From Cesiribacter andamanensis AMV16 (GTDB taxonomy: Bacteria > Bacteroidota > Bacteroidia > Cytophagales > Cyclobacteriaceae), in assembly GCF_000348925.1 (NCBI RefSeq), contig NZ_AODQ01000025.1:1-44141 (forward strand): 44,141 nucleotides of DNA, in the 5' to 3' direction. Under the pieces are notes generated by a model. It searched no databases and was not told the origin of the DNA. It saw nothing but the letters and a program-made list of their open reading frames with translations. This document shows, piece after piece, positions 1 to 7,704 of the stretch (position 1 is its first letter; each line of letters begins with the position of its first letter). A program made the position numbers and the translations under genes.

Positions 1-1
1 A

Positions 2-1315
2 TCGCTTGGCTCGCTGCGGGTGCGGCAGGATTACCTGATTGCCGAAGCCCTGCTTTCCCCCTACGGCGCGGGTTCCCAGGCACCGGCCGAGGTACAGGAA
101 CTGGCCCTGGCTCGCCTGCGGCAACTATCGGCCCATGAGATTGGCCACACGCTGGGCCTGGCCCATAACTATGCCGCAAGCAGCGAAGAGCTGGCCTCGG
201 TGATGGACTACCCCCATCCGCGGGTAACTGTGCGCAACGGGCAAATTGATATCAGCCAGCCTTATGATGATAAAATTGCCGCCTGGGACAAAGTGGCCAT
301 TAGCTGGGGCTACCAGGACTTTCCGGAAGGGATAGATGAAAAAGAAGCGCTCGATGGCCTGATCAGCCAGGCCCTTGGCAAGGGGCTTTATTTCCTTTCC
401 GACCAGGATGCCCGCCCTACCGGTGGCGCCCACCCCTATGCCCACCTCTGGGACAACAGCCGCGATGCCGCCGATGAGCTTAACCGCCTGATGGAGGTAC
501 GAAAAATTGCCCTCCAAAACCTGGGCCAAAACACCCTGCGGGAGGGTACCCCCATGGCCCAGCTGGAAGAAAAGCTGGTGCCGGTGTACTTTTTTCACCG
601 CTACCAGACCGAAGCGGCCGTAAAGCTGATCGGCGGCCTCAATTACCGCTATGCCCTGAAAGGCGATGGACAGCCGGTGACCGAAAAAGTACCGGTGGCC
701 CAGCAACAGAAAGCCCTGGAGGCCCTGCTGGCCACCCTGCGCCCGGAGGCGCTGGCCTTCCCCAAAGCCCTGCTGGACCAGATACCCCCTCAACCTTATG
801 GCTACGCCCGCAGCCGGGAGGTGATCAGCATCCGTACCGGCCTTACGTTTGATGCGCTGGCGGCTGCCGAAGCCGCCGCCAACCAAACCGTTTCCCTGCT
901 GCTGGACCCCGCCCGCATGAACCGCCTGCTGGAGTACCATGCCCAGGACCCCGCCCAACCATCGTTGCAGGCAGTGCTGGACCGGCTGATCGGCCAAACC
1001 CTTAAAGCCCCCGCACAGGCAGGCTATGCCGGTGAACTGCAACGGACGGTAAATTATGTGGTGCTGCACCACCTCATTAGCCAAAGCCGGGATAAGGGAG
1101 CCAGTCCGCAGACCCAGGCCCTTCTGAAACTGAAGCTAAGCCAGCTACAGCCCTGGCTGGCCAGTGCCGGCAAAGGCAAAGACGAAAGCTGGCAAGCCCA
1201 TTGGGCCTTTGCAGCCGAGTTGATCAAGCACCTGGAAACCGAGGGCAAGCCCATGGAAATGCCCGGCCTGCTCAGCCCACCCCCGGGCGCCCCCATCGGC
1301 TCCTGCGCTGAGTAA
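2..1315 (+). CDS. Zinc-dependent metalloprotease, C-terminal part (5' truncated by window edge)
   Basis: The reading frame is open from base 2, so the gene starts outside the window; the GTG at 20 is internal and not the start. The zincin motif HExxHxxGxxH (HEIGHTLGLAH, bases 134-166) is followed by a Met-turn-like SVMDYP. The roughly 430 residues seen, with a long helical C-terminal region after the active site, fit the large secreted Bacteroidota metalloproteases of the DUF5117/DUF4953/DUF5118 type, which usually exceed 800 residues. The substrate is unknown. The signal peptide would lie in the missing part. A hairpin with a T tract follows 115 bases after the stop. Confidence 0.9.
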   Translation, partial: SLGSLRVRQDYLIAEALLSPYGAGSQAPAEVQELALARLRQLSAHEIGHTLGLAHNYAASSEELASVMDYPHPRVTVRNGQIDISQPYDDKIAAWDKVAISWGYQDFPEGIDEKEALDGLISQALGKGLYFLSDQDARPTGGAHPYAHLWDNSRDAADELNRLMEVRKIALQNLGQNTLREGTPMAQLEEKLVPVYFFHRYQTEAAVKLIGGLNYRYALKGDGQPVTEKVPVAQQQKALEALLATLRPEALAFPKALLDQIPPQPYGYARSREVISIRTGLTFDALAAAEAAANQTVSLLLDPARMNRLLEYHAQDPAQPSLQAVLDRLIGQTLKAPAQAGYAGELQRTVNYVVLHHLISQSRDKGASPQTQALLKLKLSQLQPWLASAGKGKDESWQAHWAFAAELIKHLETEGKPMEMPGLLSPPPGAPIGSCAE

Positions 1316-1331
1316 GAGCTGGTATTGGAGA

Positions 1332-1398
1332 GGTCTATAAACCTGACAGGCCAACGCAGCGCGGTATAGAAACCGAGCCGCGTAGGACTGTCAGGTTT
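1332..1398. repeat. Large imperfect palindrome, intergenic repeat copy A
   Basis: AAACCTGACAG (1339-1349) is the exact inverted copy of CTGTCAGGTTT (1388-1398). The inner part also pairs: ACGCAGCGCGGT and ACCGAGCCGCGT match at 10 of 12 positions. The whole can fold into one long hairpin. The left end, 1332-1352, matches 6370-6390 at 18 of 21 positions, so it looks like a dispersed palindromic intergenic repeat. It lies in the 3' region of the metalloprotease gene. Mobility is not shown. Confidence 0.65.
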
Positions 1399-1430
1399 AG
1401 TGAAAAGCAACGAAATACAAACCAGAGACA

Positions 1431-1463
1431 AGCCCCGGATACGGATTCGGGGCTTATTTTTTT
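1431..1463 (+). terminator. Intrinsic terminator of the metalloprotease gene
   Basis: AGCCCCG and CGGGGCT form a stem around a short loop, followed by a run of seven T. The T tract overlaps the stop codon of the convergent CDGSH gene. Confidence 0.75.
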
Positions 1464-1675
1464 GGGGGAAGTGCAAAGGCTATGGCCTCATGCTCAAAAT
1501 GCCCTTTATGGGAGGCATCGCAGAAGGGTTTGTTTTTTGAAAGGCCGCAGCGGCAGATGGATACCAGGCTGCGGCCGCCCAGGTCGTAAGGGGTTCCGTT
1601 TTTATCGACGATCTCAAAATCACCCTCTACTTTCAGAGAGCCGTTGCTGTTTACGGTTATTTTGGTACTTGCCAT
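1454..1675 (-). CDS. CDGSH-type iron-sulfur protein
   Basis: This 73-residue protein carries the signature of CDGSH (mitoNEET-like) domains, which hold a 2Fe-2S cluster with three Cys and one His. The ligands visible are C41, C43, C52 and H56 in the segment CRCGLSKNKPFCDASH. The usual Gly of CDGSH is Ala here, which the family tolerates. There is one domain and no signal peptide, so it is cytoplasmic; it probably acts in redox or cluster transfer, but the partner is unknown. It converges on the metalloprotease gene and shares the terminator region. Confidence 0.9.
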   Translation of the reverse strand: MASTKITVNSNGSLKVEGDFEIVDKNGTPYDLGGRSLVSICRCGLSKNKPFCDASHKGHFEHEAIAFALPPKK

Positions 1676-1802
1676 GTGCTTAAATTCTTTTAGGTACTAC
1701 TGAAAAGCGCTAATGCTTGTTCAAATTCCGGCGCATCCTCCTCAGGCATTCTGGAGGTATCGCTTGCTGCAGAGCACTGAATCAATAGAAACTATTGCTA
1801 TT

Positions 1803-1821
1803 TGTAGCTAGAATAGCTACA
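1803..1821. promoter_or_regulatory. Perfect 8-bp dyad in a divergent intergenic region
   Basis: TGTAGCTA-GAA-TAGCTACA is a perfect inverted repeat with a 3-base centre. It lies in the 260-base gap between the divergent CDGSH gene (start 1675) and the barrel gene (start 1936). It has the form of an operator for a dimeric regulator; function is inferred only from symmetry and position. Confidence 0.35.
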
Positions 1822-1935
1822 TTTCAAGCAAGCCACTTACTCATGCAGACCCTTAAAAACACTGCAGATAGCCAGACTCCATCTGTGGAACTCCTTACTC
1901 TTCAGTAGACCTAACCCACACCCATCACTCTCCCT

Positions 1936-3075
1936 ATGAAAAACCCTTACTTTTTATCCCTGATGGCTTCGCTCCTGCTGCTTCCCCTTATGGGAGCTGC
2001 GCAGGGCTGCGTTGCCATCCGCCATTTTTCTTCCTGCGGAGGGGGTAGCCATTCGGCCACCCTGCTGAAAGGTCAGTGGCAGGCCAGCACCAACTACCGC
2101 TACTTTAAATCCTTCCGGCATTTTCGGGGGCGGGAAGAAGAACCCGACCGGGTGGCCAATAATACGGAAGTGGTTAACTACTCCCATGCGCTGGACCTTA
2201 CCCTCAACTACGGAATCAATGACCGGCTATTTGCCAGTGTAACGCTGCCCTTTGTCTACAACGACCGCTCCTCCCTCTATGAGCATGGACGCAGCGAACG
2301 ACGGCTTACCTCATCCCGGGGCCTGGCCGATGCGCGGATTGGCGCAGGCTACTGGCTGCTATCTCCCCAAAAATCACCCACAGCCAACCTGGCCTTTGGT
2401 CTTGGCCTGAAGCTGCCCACCGGCAACTACCGGGCTACCGACCTCTTTTACAATGTAGGGCCCGATGGCGGGCCGGAAGAGCGTCCGGTAGACCAGTCGA
2501 TCCAGCCGGGCGATGGCGGTGTAGGGCTTGCCCTCGAGCTGCAGGGATTCAGGGCAATGGGCACCCGCTTTGCGCTTTTCGGCAGCGGCTTTTACCTACT
2601 GAATCCCAGGGAGGTAAATGGCACCCGCACCTACCGGGAAACGCTAAGCCCGCTGCTGGTAAATGAATCCATTATGTCGGTACCCGACCAGTTTGCCCTG
2701 CGGGCAGGGGCCTCCTATACGCTGGGCAGCAGTGGTCTTGGGCTGCTGGGCGCCCTGCGCTATGAGGGGGTACCGGTACAGGATCTCATTGGGGGCAGCA
2801 GTGGATTTCGGCGTCCGGGCAGTGTAGTATCGGCCGAGCCGGGGCTTAGCTACATGAAGAAGAGCACCTCTATTACCCTTTCGGTACCCGTGGCCCTGCT
2901 GCGCAACCGTCCGCAAAGCATTACCGATCTGGAGATTGAGCAGGCAACCGGCCAGCCCAGAAATGGGGATGCCGCCTTTGCCGATTACCTGATAAACCTC
3001 AGTGTATCCTACCGATTTGGCAAAAAGCAGCCGGCTGCTGCTCCGGCTGATCCCTTCTTTGTGCCGGGCAATTAG
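1936..3075 (+). CDS. Predicted outer-membrane beta-barrel protein
   Basis: 379 residues with a clear signal peptide (Leu-rich, ending near MGAAQ at residue 23). The mature protein starts with a Cys-containing segment (C25 and C34, GCVAIRHFSSC) and then shows repeated amphipathic beta strands with Gly and aromatic girdles, such as LTLNYGINDRLFASVTLPFVY and LAFGLGLKLPTGNY. The C-terminal strand SVSYRFGKK fits an outer-membrane barrel. The pattern resembles the MetA-pathway/phenol degradation barrel families (PF13557-like). The two Cys could bind metal or form a disulfide. Transported substrate is unknown. It converges on the methyltransferase gene with only 3 bases between stops. Confidence 0.7.
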   Translation: MKNPYFLSLMASLLLLPLMGAAQGCVAIRHFSSCGGGSHSATLLKGQWQASTNYRYFKSFRHFRGREEEPDRVANNTEVVNYSHALDLTLNYGINDRLFASVTLPFVYNDRSSLYEHGRSERRLTSSRGLADARIGAGYWLLSPQKSPTANLAFGLGLKLPTGNYRATDLFYNVGPDGGPEERPVDQSIQPGDGGVGLALELQGFRAMGTRFALFGSGFYLLNPREVNGTRTYRETLSPLLVNESIMSVPDQFALRAGASYTLGSSGLGLLGALRYEGVPVQDLIGGSSGFRRPGSVVSAEPGLSYMKKSTSITLSVPVALLRNRPQSITDLEIEQATGQPRNGDAAFADYLINLSVSYRFGKKQPAAAPADPFFVPGN

Positions 3076-3078
3076 CAA

Positions 3079-3825
3079 TCAAAGCCGGGCCAGGCGCATA
3101 AAGATCGGAAAGCGCACCTCTCTGAGGGCTTGCGCTCCCCATAGGGGGCTAAGCTGCTGTACCAGTTCGGGCAGTGGATTAGCCCCTTTTTCCTGCTGGT
3201 AATTCCTGACTGCCGACCAGGTGCTCAAATACCCCTCTACCTGTGCCAGGTGCCACTGCTGGCGGATGGCAAAGGGTGGCGGCGCCTCCATCTCCGCAAA
3301 GGGAAAGGGGATACTGGTATAGGCTGCATCAATGTGGCGGCGCTCGGCATCCCAGTAAGGGCCTACTACCTGCATATAAAAATGATCCAGCAGGGCATCT
3401 ATAGCGGGTCCTATCCGCAGCAGGCCATAGCCCCAGACCGCCAGCAGAGCCCCAGGCCTTGCTACCCGCTGCACTTCTGCAAAGAAGGCTACAAAATCAA
3501 ACCAGTGCAGGGCCTGCGCTACAGTGATCAGGTTGAAGTGCCGGTCCGGAAAAGGGGTTTGCTCGGCCCGGCTCAGGCTATAGTGTACGTTAGGCAAGGG
3601 GGTGGCCTGCTGCAGTTGCTTTTGGCTGATGTCGGTGGCGGCAACTTCGGCAAAATGCCCGGCCAGTTGGGAGGCCACCTGCCCGTTGCCGGTGCCGCAG
3701 TCCCAGGCCCGCTCCCTCCCCTGTACCTGATTCAGCAAAAAGGCATACAGCTCGGGCGGGTACTGGGGCCTAAACTGCCGGTAGGCGGCCGACTGGCTGG
3801 AGAAGCGATCTTTTGGGGCCTGCAT
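3079..3825 (-). CDS. Class I SAM-dependent methyltransferase
   Basis: 248 residues with a Rossmann methyltransferase domain of the Methyltransf_11 type. Motif I is WDCGTGNGQVA (about residues 41-51), followed by AATDIS (motif II) and the post-motif segment LITVAQALHWFD, where the HWFD element is typical of this subgroup. The start region DRFSSQSAAYRQFRPQYP is also typical. No signal peptide, so cytoplasmic. The methyl acceptor cannot be predicted. It is transcribed alone; the terminator of the upstream minus-strand gene lies just before its start. Confidence 0.85.
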   Translation of the reverse strand: MQAPKDRFSSQSAAYRQFRPQYPPELYAFLLNQVQGRERAWDCGTGNGQVASQLAGHFAEVAATDISQKQLQQATPLPNVHYSLSRAEQTPFPDRHFNLITVAQALHWFDFVAFFAEVQRVARPGALLAVWGYGLLRIGPAIDALLDHFYMQVVGPYWDAERRHIDAAYTSIPFPFAEMEAPPPFAIRQQWHLAQVEGYLSTWSAVRNYQQEKGANPLPELVQQLSPLWGAQALREVRFPIFMRLARL

Positions 3826-3860
3826 AGGATAAGAGGATCTGGCTCTCTAAGGTAGGGCAC

Positions 3861-3890
3861 AAAAAAAGCCGGAACAAGAACTGTTCCGGC
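3861..3890 (-). terminator. Intrinsic terminator of the DUF1573 gene
   Basis: On the minus strand GCCGGAACAG pairs with the copy ending TTGTTCCGGC and is followed by seven T. It separates the DUF1573 gene from the methyltransferase gene. Confidence 0.85.
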
Positions 3891-3943
3891 CGGAGGGTGC
3901 TTCCAATGTGCGTTGGTTAGCGAATCAGCAGGGGGTTACCCCC

Positions 3944-5062
3944 TTATTCTTTTACTTCCACCTTCAGGCTCAGGGTCTGGGTGGGGGCAGTAGGGTCGTT
4001 GGAGAAGATGGTTACCGTCTGGTACTGGTTGCCCCGGCGTCCCTCGGTATTTACACTCACCTTCAGCTTTACGCTTTCGCCGGGCTGCAGGTCTTTTTTC
4101 TCAGGCACCCCTACGGTACAGCCGCAGTTGGACTTGATATCGCGCAGGTTCAGCAGCGACTGGCCGGTATTGGTCAGGGTGAATTCGGTTTCGGCAATGT
4201 TGCCCTGGCGCACCCCGCCAAACTCATGCTTGCTGCGGTCCAGCTGCAGGCGCGGGGCCTGAGCCAGTTCCGACTCCGTCATGGGCGGAAAATACTCCTC
4301 TACGGTGGCCGATACGGTAAATACCTTGCGGTTTTCGCCCTCGGGTTCATTGGTATGGATCACCAGGTTGTCGGTAAGCCAGCCCAGCTCGCCCCGGGCG
4401 GCAGCATCATAGGTTAGCACTATATAGCCGCGGCTTTTGGCCGGCAGCGTCTGCGGCTCAAAGGCTACGCCAATGTGTGCGGGTGCCTCAGTTGCTTTTT
4501 TATTGAAGGCAAGGGGCTTATCGCCCTGGTTATAGACCTCAAATTTGCGCACCACCGGCTTTTCGTTGGTAATGCGGTTGATGTTAAAGCCACGGTATTT
4601 CATGCGCAGCCGGCCGGCCTCGGCCGGAAAATCCTCCTCGGCGGTGCGGGGCTTGGGTTTCACTACCCCCTTGATGTTGAGGATGGTCACATTGGGCTCC
4701 GAATTGGTAGAGACCGTAAGCGTTTTGTGGAACTGGCCGGGCTGGTTCAGGGGGTTGTACTCGGCTACTACAAAGCCCCGCTCGCCGGGTTTGATCTCGT
4801 CCTTGCTCCAGTCGGGCGTAGTACAGCCGCAGGAGGCCTTCACATCCAGTATTTTAACAGGCACCTCGCCCGAATTCACAAACTCAAAGCGGTAGCGTAC
4901 GGCGCCGCCTTCTTCGGGCACCTCGCCAAAATCATGGGTATTGGTTTCGGCCTTAAAGCTCGTAAGGCGTTTTTCAAAGCCCTGCCGCTCTACCACCTGC
5001 TGGGCCTGCAGTACCGGGGCACTTGCCAGCCCCATGGCGATTAAAAGAATCCACTTGTTCAT
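3944..5062 (-). CDS. DUF1573 domain protein, secreted, two domains
   Basis: The ATG at 5062 is chosen over an upstream in-frame start at 5119 because it directly begins a signal peptide (MNKWILLIAMGLASAPVLQAQ). The 372-residue protein holds two DUF1573 (Ig-like, Hydin/ASPM-type) domains. Each has the hallmark of this family, a beta sandwich ending in S/N-CGCT (SCGCTTPDW in the first, NCGCTVGVP in the second), with DFGEV and EFGGV near their starts. A middle region probably holds a further Ig-like fold. Such proteins are common in Bacteroidota, exported to the periplasm or surface; molecular function is unknown. Confidence 0.88.
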   Translation of the reverse strand: MNKWILLIAMGLASAPVLQAQQVVERQGFEKRLTSFKAETNTHDFGEVPEEGGAVRYRFEFVNSGEVPVKILDVKASCGCTTPDWSKDEIKPGERGFVVAEYNPLNQPGQFHKTLTVSTNSEPNVTILNIKGVVKPKPRTAEEDFPAEAGRLRMKYRGFNINRITNEKPVVRKFEVYNQGDKPLAFNKKATEAPAHIGVAFEPQTLPAKSRGYIVLTYDAAARGELGWLTDNLVIHTNEPEGENRKVFTVSATVEEYFPPMTESELAQAPRLQLDRSKHEFGGVRQGNIAETEFTLTNTGQSLLNLRDIKSNCGCTVGVPEKKDLQPGESVKLKVSVNTEGRRGNQYQTVTIFSNDPTAPTQTLSLKVEVKE

Positions 5063-5199
5063 ATCTTGCTGATACTGTTGCCTGAAATTACGCACTTCTT
5101 CACAAAGTACAAATGACAAAAATGGGGCCGAAGCAGATTCTTTTGTAAGGTATTAAGGCATTTTTTTCAAAAAAGCCCCCAAATCCCGGCACTGTTTTT

Positions 5200-5207
5200 T
5201 ACTTTTG
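5200..5207 (+). promoter_or_regulatory. Bacteroidota -7 element before trpS
   Basis: TACTTTTG matches the known Bacteroidota -7 consensus TAnnTTTG exactly and lies 18 bases before the trpS ATG. No good -33 TTTG is visible at the usual distance. Confidence 0.5.
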
Positions 5208-5225
5208 GGCGCTAAACATCTCTAC

Positions 5226-6197
5226 ATGGCACGCATCCTCACAGGAATTCAAAGCAGTGGTCGTCCGCACCTGGGTAATATTCTGGGGGCTATTCTGCCA
5301 GCGATTCACTTAAGCAACCAGCCCGGCAACGAATCGCTCTTCTTTATAGCCGATCTGCACTCCCTTACCACCATCAAGGAGCGGGAGCAGCGCATCGAAA
5401 ATGTAAATTCCGTAGCCGCCGCCTGGCTGGCCTTTGGCTTTGATACCGACAAGAATATTCTCTACCGCCAGAGCCGCATACCCGAGGTGTGCGAGCTTAC
5501 CTGGTACCTCAACTGCTATACCCCCTACCCCATGCTGGCCAATGCGCACAGCTTCAAGGACAAGCAGGACCGCCTGGCCGATGTAAATGCCGGCCTGTTT
5601 ACTTACCCGGTACTCATGACGGCCGACATCATCATGTACGATGCCCAGGTGGTGCCCGTAGGCAAAGACCAGCGCCAGCATGTAGAGATCGCCCGCGACA
5701 TTGCCTCCTCCTTCAACAATCGCTATGGCGATACCTTTGTGCTGCCCGAGGCCCGCATCGACGAGCAGGTAATGACCGTACCCGGTACCGACGGGCAAAA
5801 GATGAGCAAGAGCTACGGCAATACCATTGACCCCTTTCTGCCCGATAAGCAGCTGCGCAAGCAGATCATGGGCATCATTACCGACAGCACCCCCCTGGAG
5901 GACCCCAAAGATCCGGACAGCGACACCACCTTTGCCCTTTATAAATTAATGGCCAGTCCGGCCGAAGTGGACGAGATGCGCCAGAACTACCTGCGCGGTG
6001 GGTATGGATACGGACATGCCAAACAGGCGCTGTACGAGCTCATGATCAGCCGCTTTGCCGAGCAGCGCAAAGCCTATTGGTATTATATGGAAAACCCCGC
6101 CGAGCTGGAACGCAAGCTGCAGCAAGGCGAGGAAAAAGCCCGCCAGATAGGGCTATACGTACTGCAAAAAGTGCGGCAGAAGCTGGGCTTTGCCTGA
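5226..6197 (+). CDS. trpS: Tryptophan--tRNA ligase
   Basis: This class I aminoacyl-tRNA synthetase charges tRNA-Trp with tryptophan at the cost of ATP. The 323-residue length is normal for the bacterial enzyme. The HIGH-type motif is PHLGN (residues 14-18) and the KMSKS loop is KMSKS at 192-196, in GQKMSKSYGN. The segment ADLHSLTT and the QRQHVEIARDIA helix are typical of TrpS. The ATG at 5226 is preferred over a TTG at 5205 because the protein then begins MARILTGIQSSG, as in homologues, and because a -7 promoter element overlaps the TTG. It is transcribed alone. Confidence 0.97.
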   Translation: MARILTGIQSSGRPHLGNILGAILPAIHLSNQPGNESLFFIADLHSLTTIKEREQRIENVNSVAAAWLAFGFDTDKNILYRQSRIPEVCELTWYLNCYTPYPMLANAHSFKDKQDRLADVNAGLFTYPVLMTADIIMYDAQVVPVGKDQRQHVEIARDIASSFNNRYGDTFVLPEARIDEQVMTVPGTDGQKMSKSYGNTIDPFLPDKQLRKQIMGIITDSTPLEDPKDPDSDTTFALYKLMASPAEVDEMRQNYLRGGYGYGHAKQALYELMISRFAEQRKAYWYYMENPAELERKLQQGEEKARQIGLYVLQKVRQKLGFA

Positions 6198-6516
6198 TCT
6201 CCCTGAACGATATCAAAACTGGATCATCCAGACGTTGCTATGAAGTTTCAGAGTATATAAAAAATCATTAGTTCGGCCCGGTGCGCCTTATCCTGAGGCA
6301 ATATCAAATTAACTTCTGAAATCAGGTATGTTTCTAAGGATCTGTGGCCCACAGACCCCTCAGGAGGCTGGTCTGTAAGCCTGGCAGGCCGCACCACAGT
6401 CCTGGGAAACGTAAAACAAATTCGGTATAAGTATACCTCTTTTGATTCCCCACAATGCCAGCACAAAGAAAAGCCCTCATTAGGACCAGTTTTGTTCGTC
6501 TAAACGTAACGCACTA
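6198..6516. other. Intergenic region of 319 bases, no gene
   Basis: The gap between trpS and a convergent small gene holds only short ORFs without family resemblance. It contains small dyads (CTGGAT-C-ATCCAG at 6219-6231, and CAGACC...GGTCTG around 6351-6374) and the repeat copy at 6370-6390. Confidence 0.6.
6370..6390. repeat. Intergenic repeat copy B
   Basis: GGTCTGTAAGCCTGGCAGGC plus C matches the left arm of the palindrome at 1332-1352 at 18 of 21 positions, all differences being A to G. It sits within a region of nested short inverted repeats, but without the matching right arm seen in copy A, so it may be a decayed or partial copy. Confidence 0.5.
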
Positions 6517-7023
6517 CTACTTTAAAAGCGAAAATGAGGAAGCAATCTCTTTGAATGTATCGGAATAGCGAGGGTAATCTTTGGCCAAGGCAGAGGCAAC
6601 AATAGCATAGGCCTGAGTGTCATCTACAACCATAATCACCAGCGATTCTAGCCGATACCCCTGCTCCTCACTTTGGAATATCAACCATTTTGCAGGTAAG
6701 CCAGCAAGCGTATCAGTTCCTTCCTGAAGTTGTTTATAGCCAGGAATCATATCCGGAAAAGCCTCCTTTACAAAACTCCGAAAGGCACGATCGATATCCC
6801 ATCCGTACGAGTTACTGGCCAGTACCCGTACATTTTCCTGATAGGGATCCAAAAAACCACTTTTCGCTGAGATCAGTACGATTTCAGCCTTACTCACTTC
6901 AGCTCTCCAGTCTGCAGGCGCAACAACACTAAACGTAGTGTCTTTATTTGATACGACCTGACCATTCGTATCTAAAACGCAGCAAAGCAGACTCCCCAGG
7001 AGAAATATTCTTAACTTATTCAT
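6517..7023 (-). CDS. Secreted protein of unknown function, PsbP/DcrB-like
   Basis: 168 residues with an N-terminal signal peptide (MNKLRIFLLGSLLCCVLDTNGQ). The mature part begins DTTFSVVAPADWRAE and ends with YPRYSDTFKEIASSFSLLK. This layout, a TFSV-P-W start and a final helix in which a fragment must contain SF, is that of small Mog1/PsbP-fold proteins such as DUF1795/DcrB. That assignment rests on pattern only. Its function is not known. Codon use is AT-richer than in neighbouring genes. It follows another minus-strand gene but is separated from it by a strong terminator. Confidence 0.6.
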   Translation of the reverse strand: MNKLRIFLLGSLLCCVLDTNGQVVSNKDTTFSVVAPADWRAEVSKAEIVLISAKSGFLDPYQENVRVLASNSYGWDIDRAFRSFVKEAFPDMIPGYKQLQEGTDTLAGLPAKWLIFQSEEQGYRLESLVIMVVDDTQAYAIVASALAKDYPRYSDTFKEIASSFSLLK

Positions 7024-7035
7024 ACAATAATCATG

Positions 7036-7068
7036 AAAAAAAGATGCCTGGCTAAACAGTCAGGCATC
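7036..7068 (-). terminator. Intrinsic terminator
   Basis: On the minus strand GATGCCTG and CAGGCATC form an 8-bp stem with a 10-base loop followed by seven T. It ends the unit of the gene at 7090-7500. Confidence 0.85.
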
Positions 7069-7089
7069 ATCTATCAGGCAAATACTATG

Positions 7090-7500
7090 TCACGCTTTAG
7101 CCACCCACACATCCTCCTGCTTCTTGGGCGATATGATCAGCACAATGCGCGTGGGTTTGGGAGCCAGGGCAAGTTTGGCTCCTTTGGTAGGCAGCTCATC
7201 CACCTCTACAGGTACGCCCCCTTCTACGGGTACCCATCGGCCATCTTCGGTTGTTGCGTAGCGGTTGGCCACATAGGCAATGGGCAGCAGTACATCATTA
7301 TCGGGACACAGATCATCATGCACACGGTGCAGAGCATCTTCCAGATAATCGCCCCACTGCTCCTGAAAATCATCTTCCAGATCGTGTAGTTCTTCTTCTA
7401 CCTCATCGTAGCGGGTATCATCATAGGATAGGGCGGCCAGCTCGTTCTTTTTAGTTGCCAGGGCCAGCAGGCCGCTTTCCAGTTCTTGCAGATTTAGCAT
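7090..7500 (-). CDS. Conserved hypothetical protein with acidic coiled-coil N-terminus
   Basis: The frame is open to 7695, but the ATG at 7500 starts a sensible protein (MLNLQELESG) while the upstream part is Cys/Pro-rich and unlike coding sequence. The 136-residue product has an acidic helical region (residues 1-60, including DEVEEELHDLEDDFQEQWGDYLEDAL) followed by a small beta-rich part with a VPVEGGVPVEVDE segment. No signal peptide or membrane segment. I do not recognise a named domain. It is probably a single gene, ended by the terminator at 7036-7068, divergent from the hppD gene. Confidence 0.65.
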   Translation of the reverse strand: MLNLQELESGLLALATKKNELAALSYDDTRYDEVEEELHDLEDDFQEQWGDYLEDALHRVHDDLCPDNDVLLPIAYVANRYATTEDGRWVPVEGGVPVEVDELPTKGAKLALAPKPTRIVLIISPKKQEDVWVAKA

Positions 7501-7704
7501 GTGTTGGGGTGTAGATGTAGTGCAAAATTTGCCCTTTTTTAGTCCATTTCCAACCAAGTAGGCAAAAATTGGAGGGCATGCCGAACATTCCGCCCCATTG
7601 GGTGCTTTTTCTAGGGGAGGAGCTGCCCGGCTTACCACAAAAGGTTTGCATAAGCCCCCGCGATTCCCGTATTTGCCAGCAGGAAAACAAACCATTTATT
7701 TGCT

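Noticed and set aside
1936-3075. Barrel as a phenol-degradation gene
   Set aside because: Likeness to the MetA-pathway family is by barrel pattern only; no aromatic degradation genes are adjacent, and hppD lies 5 kb away in another unit.
6248-6466. 72-codon minus-strand ORF
   Set aside because: Covers the intergenic repeat at 6370; its product reads through the palindromic sequence and has no family resemblance.
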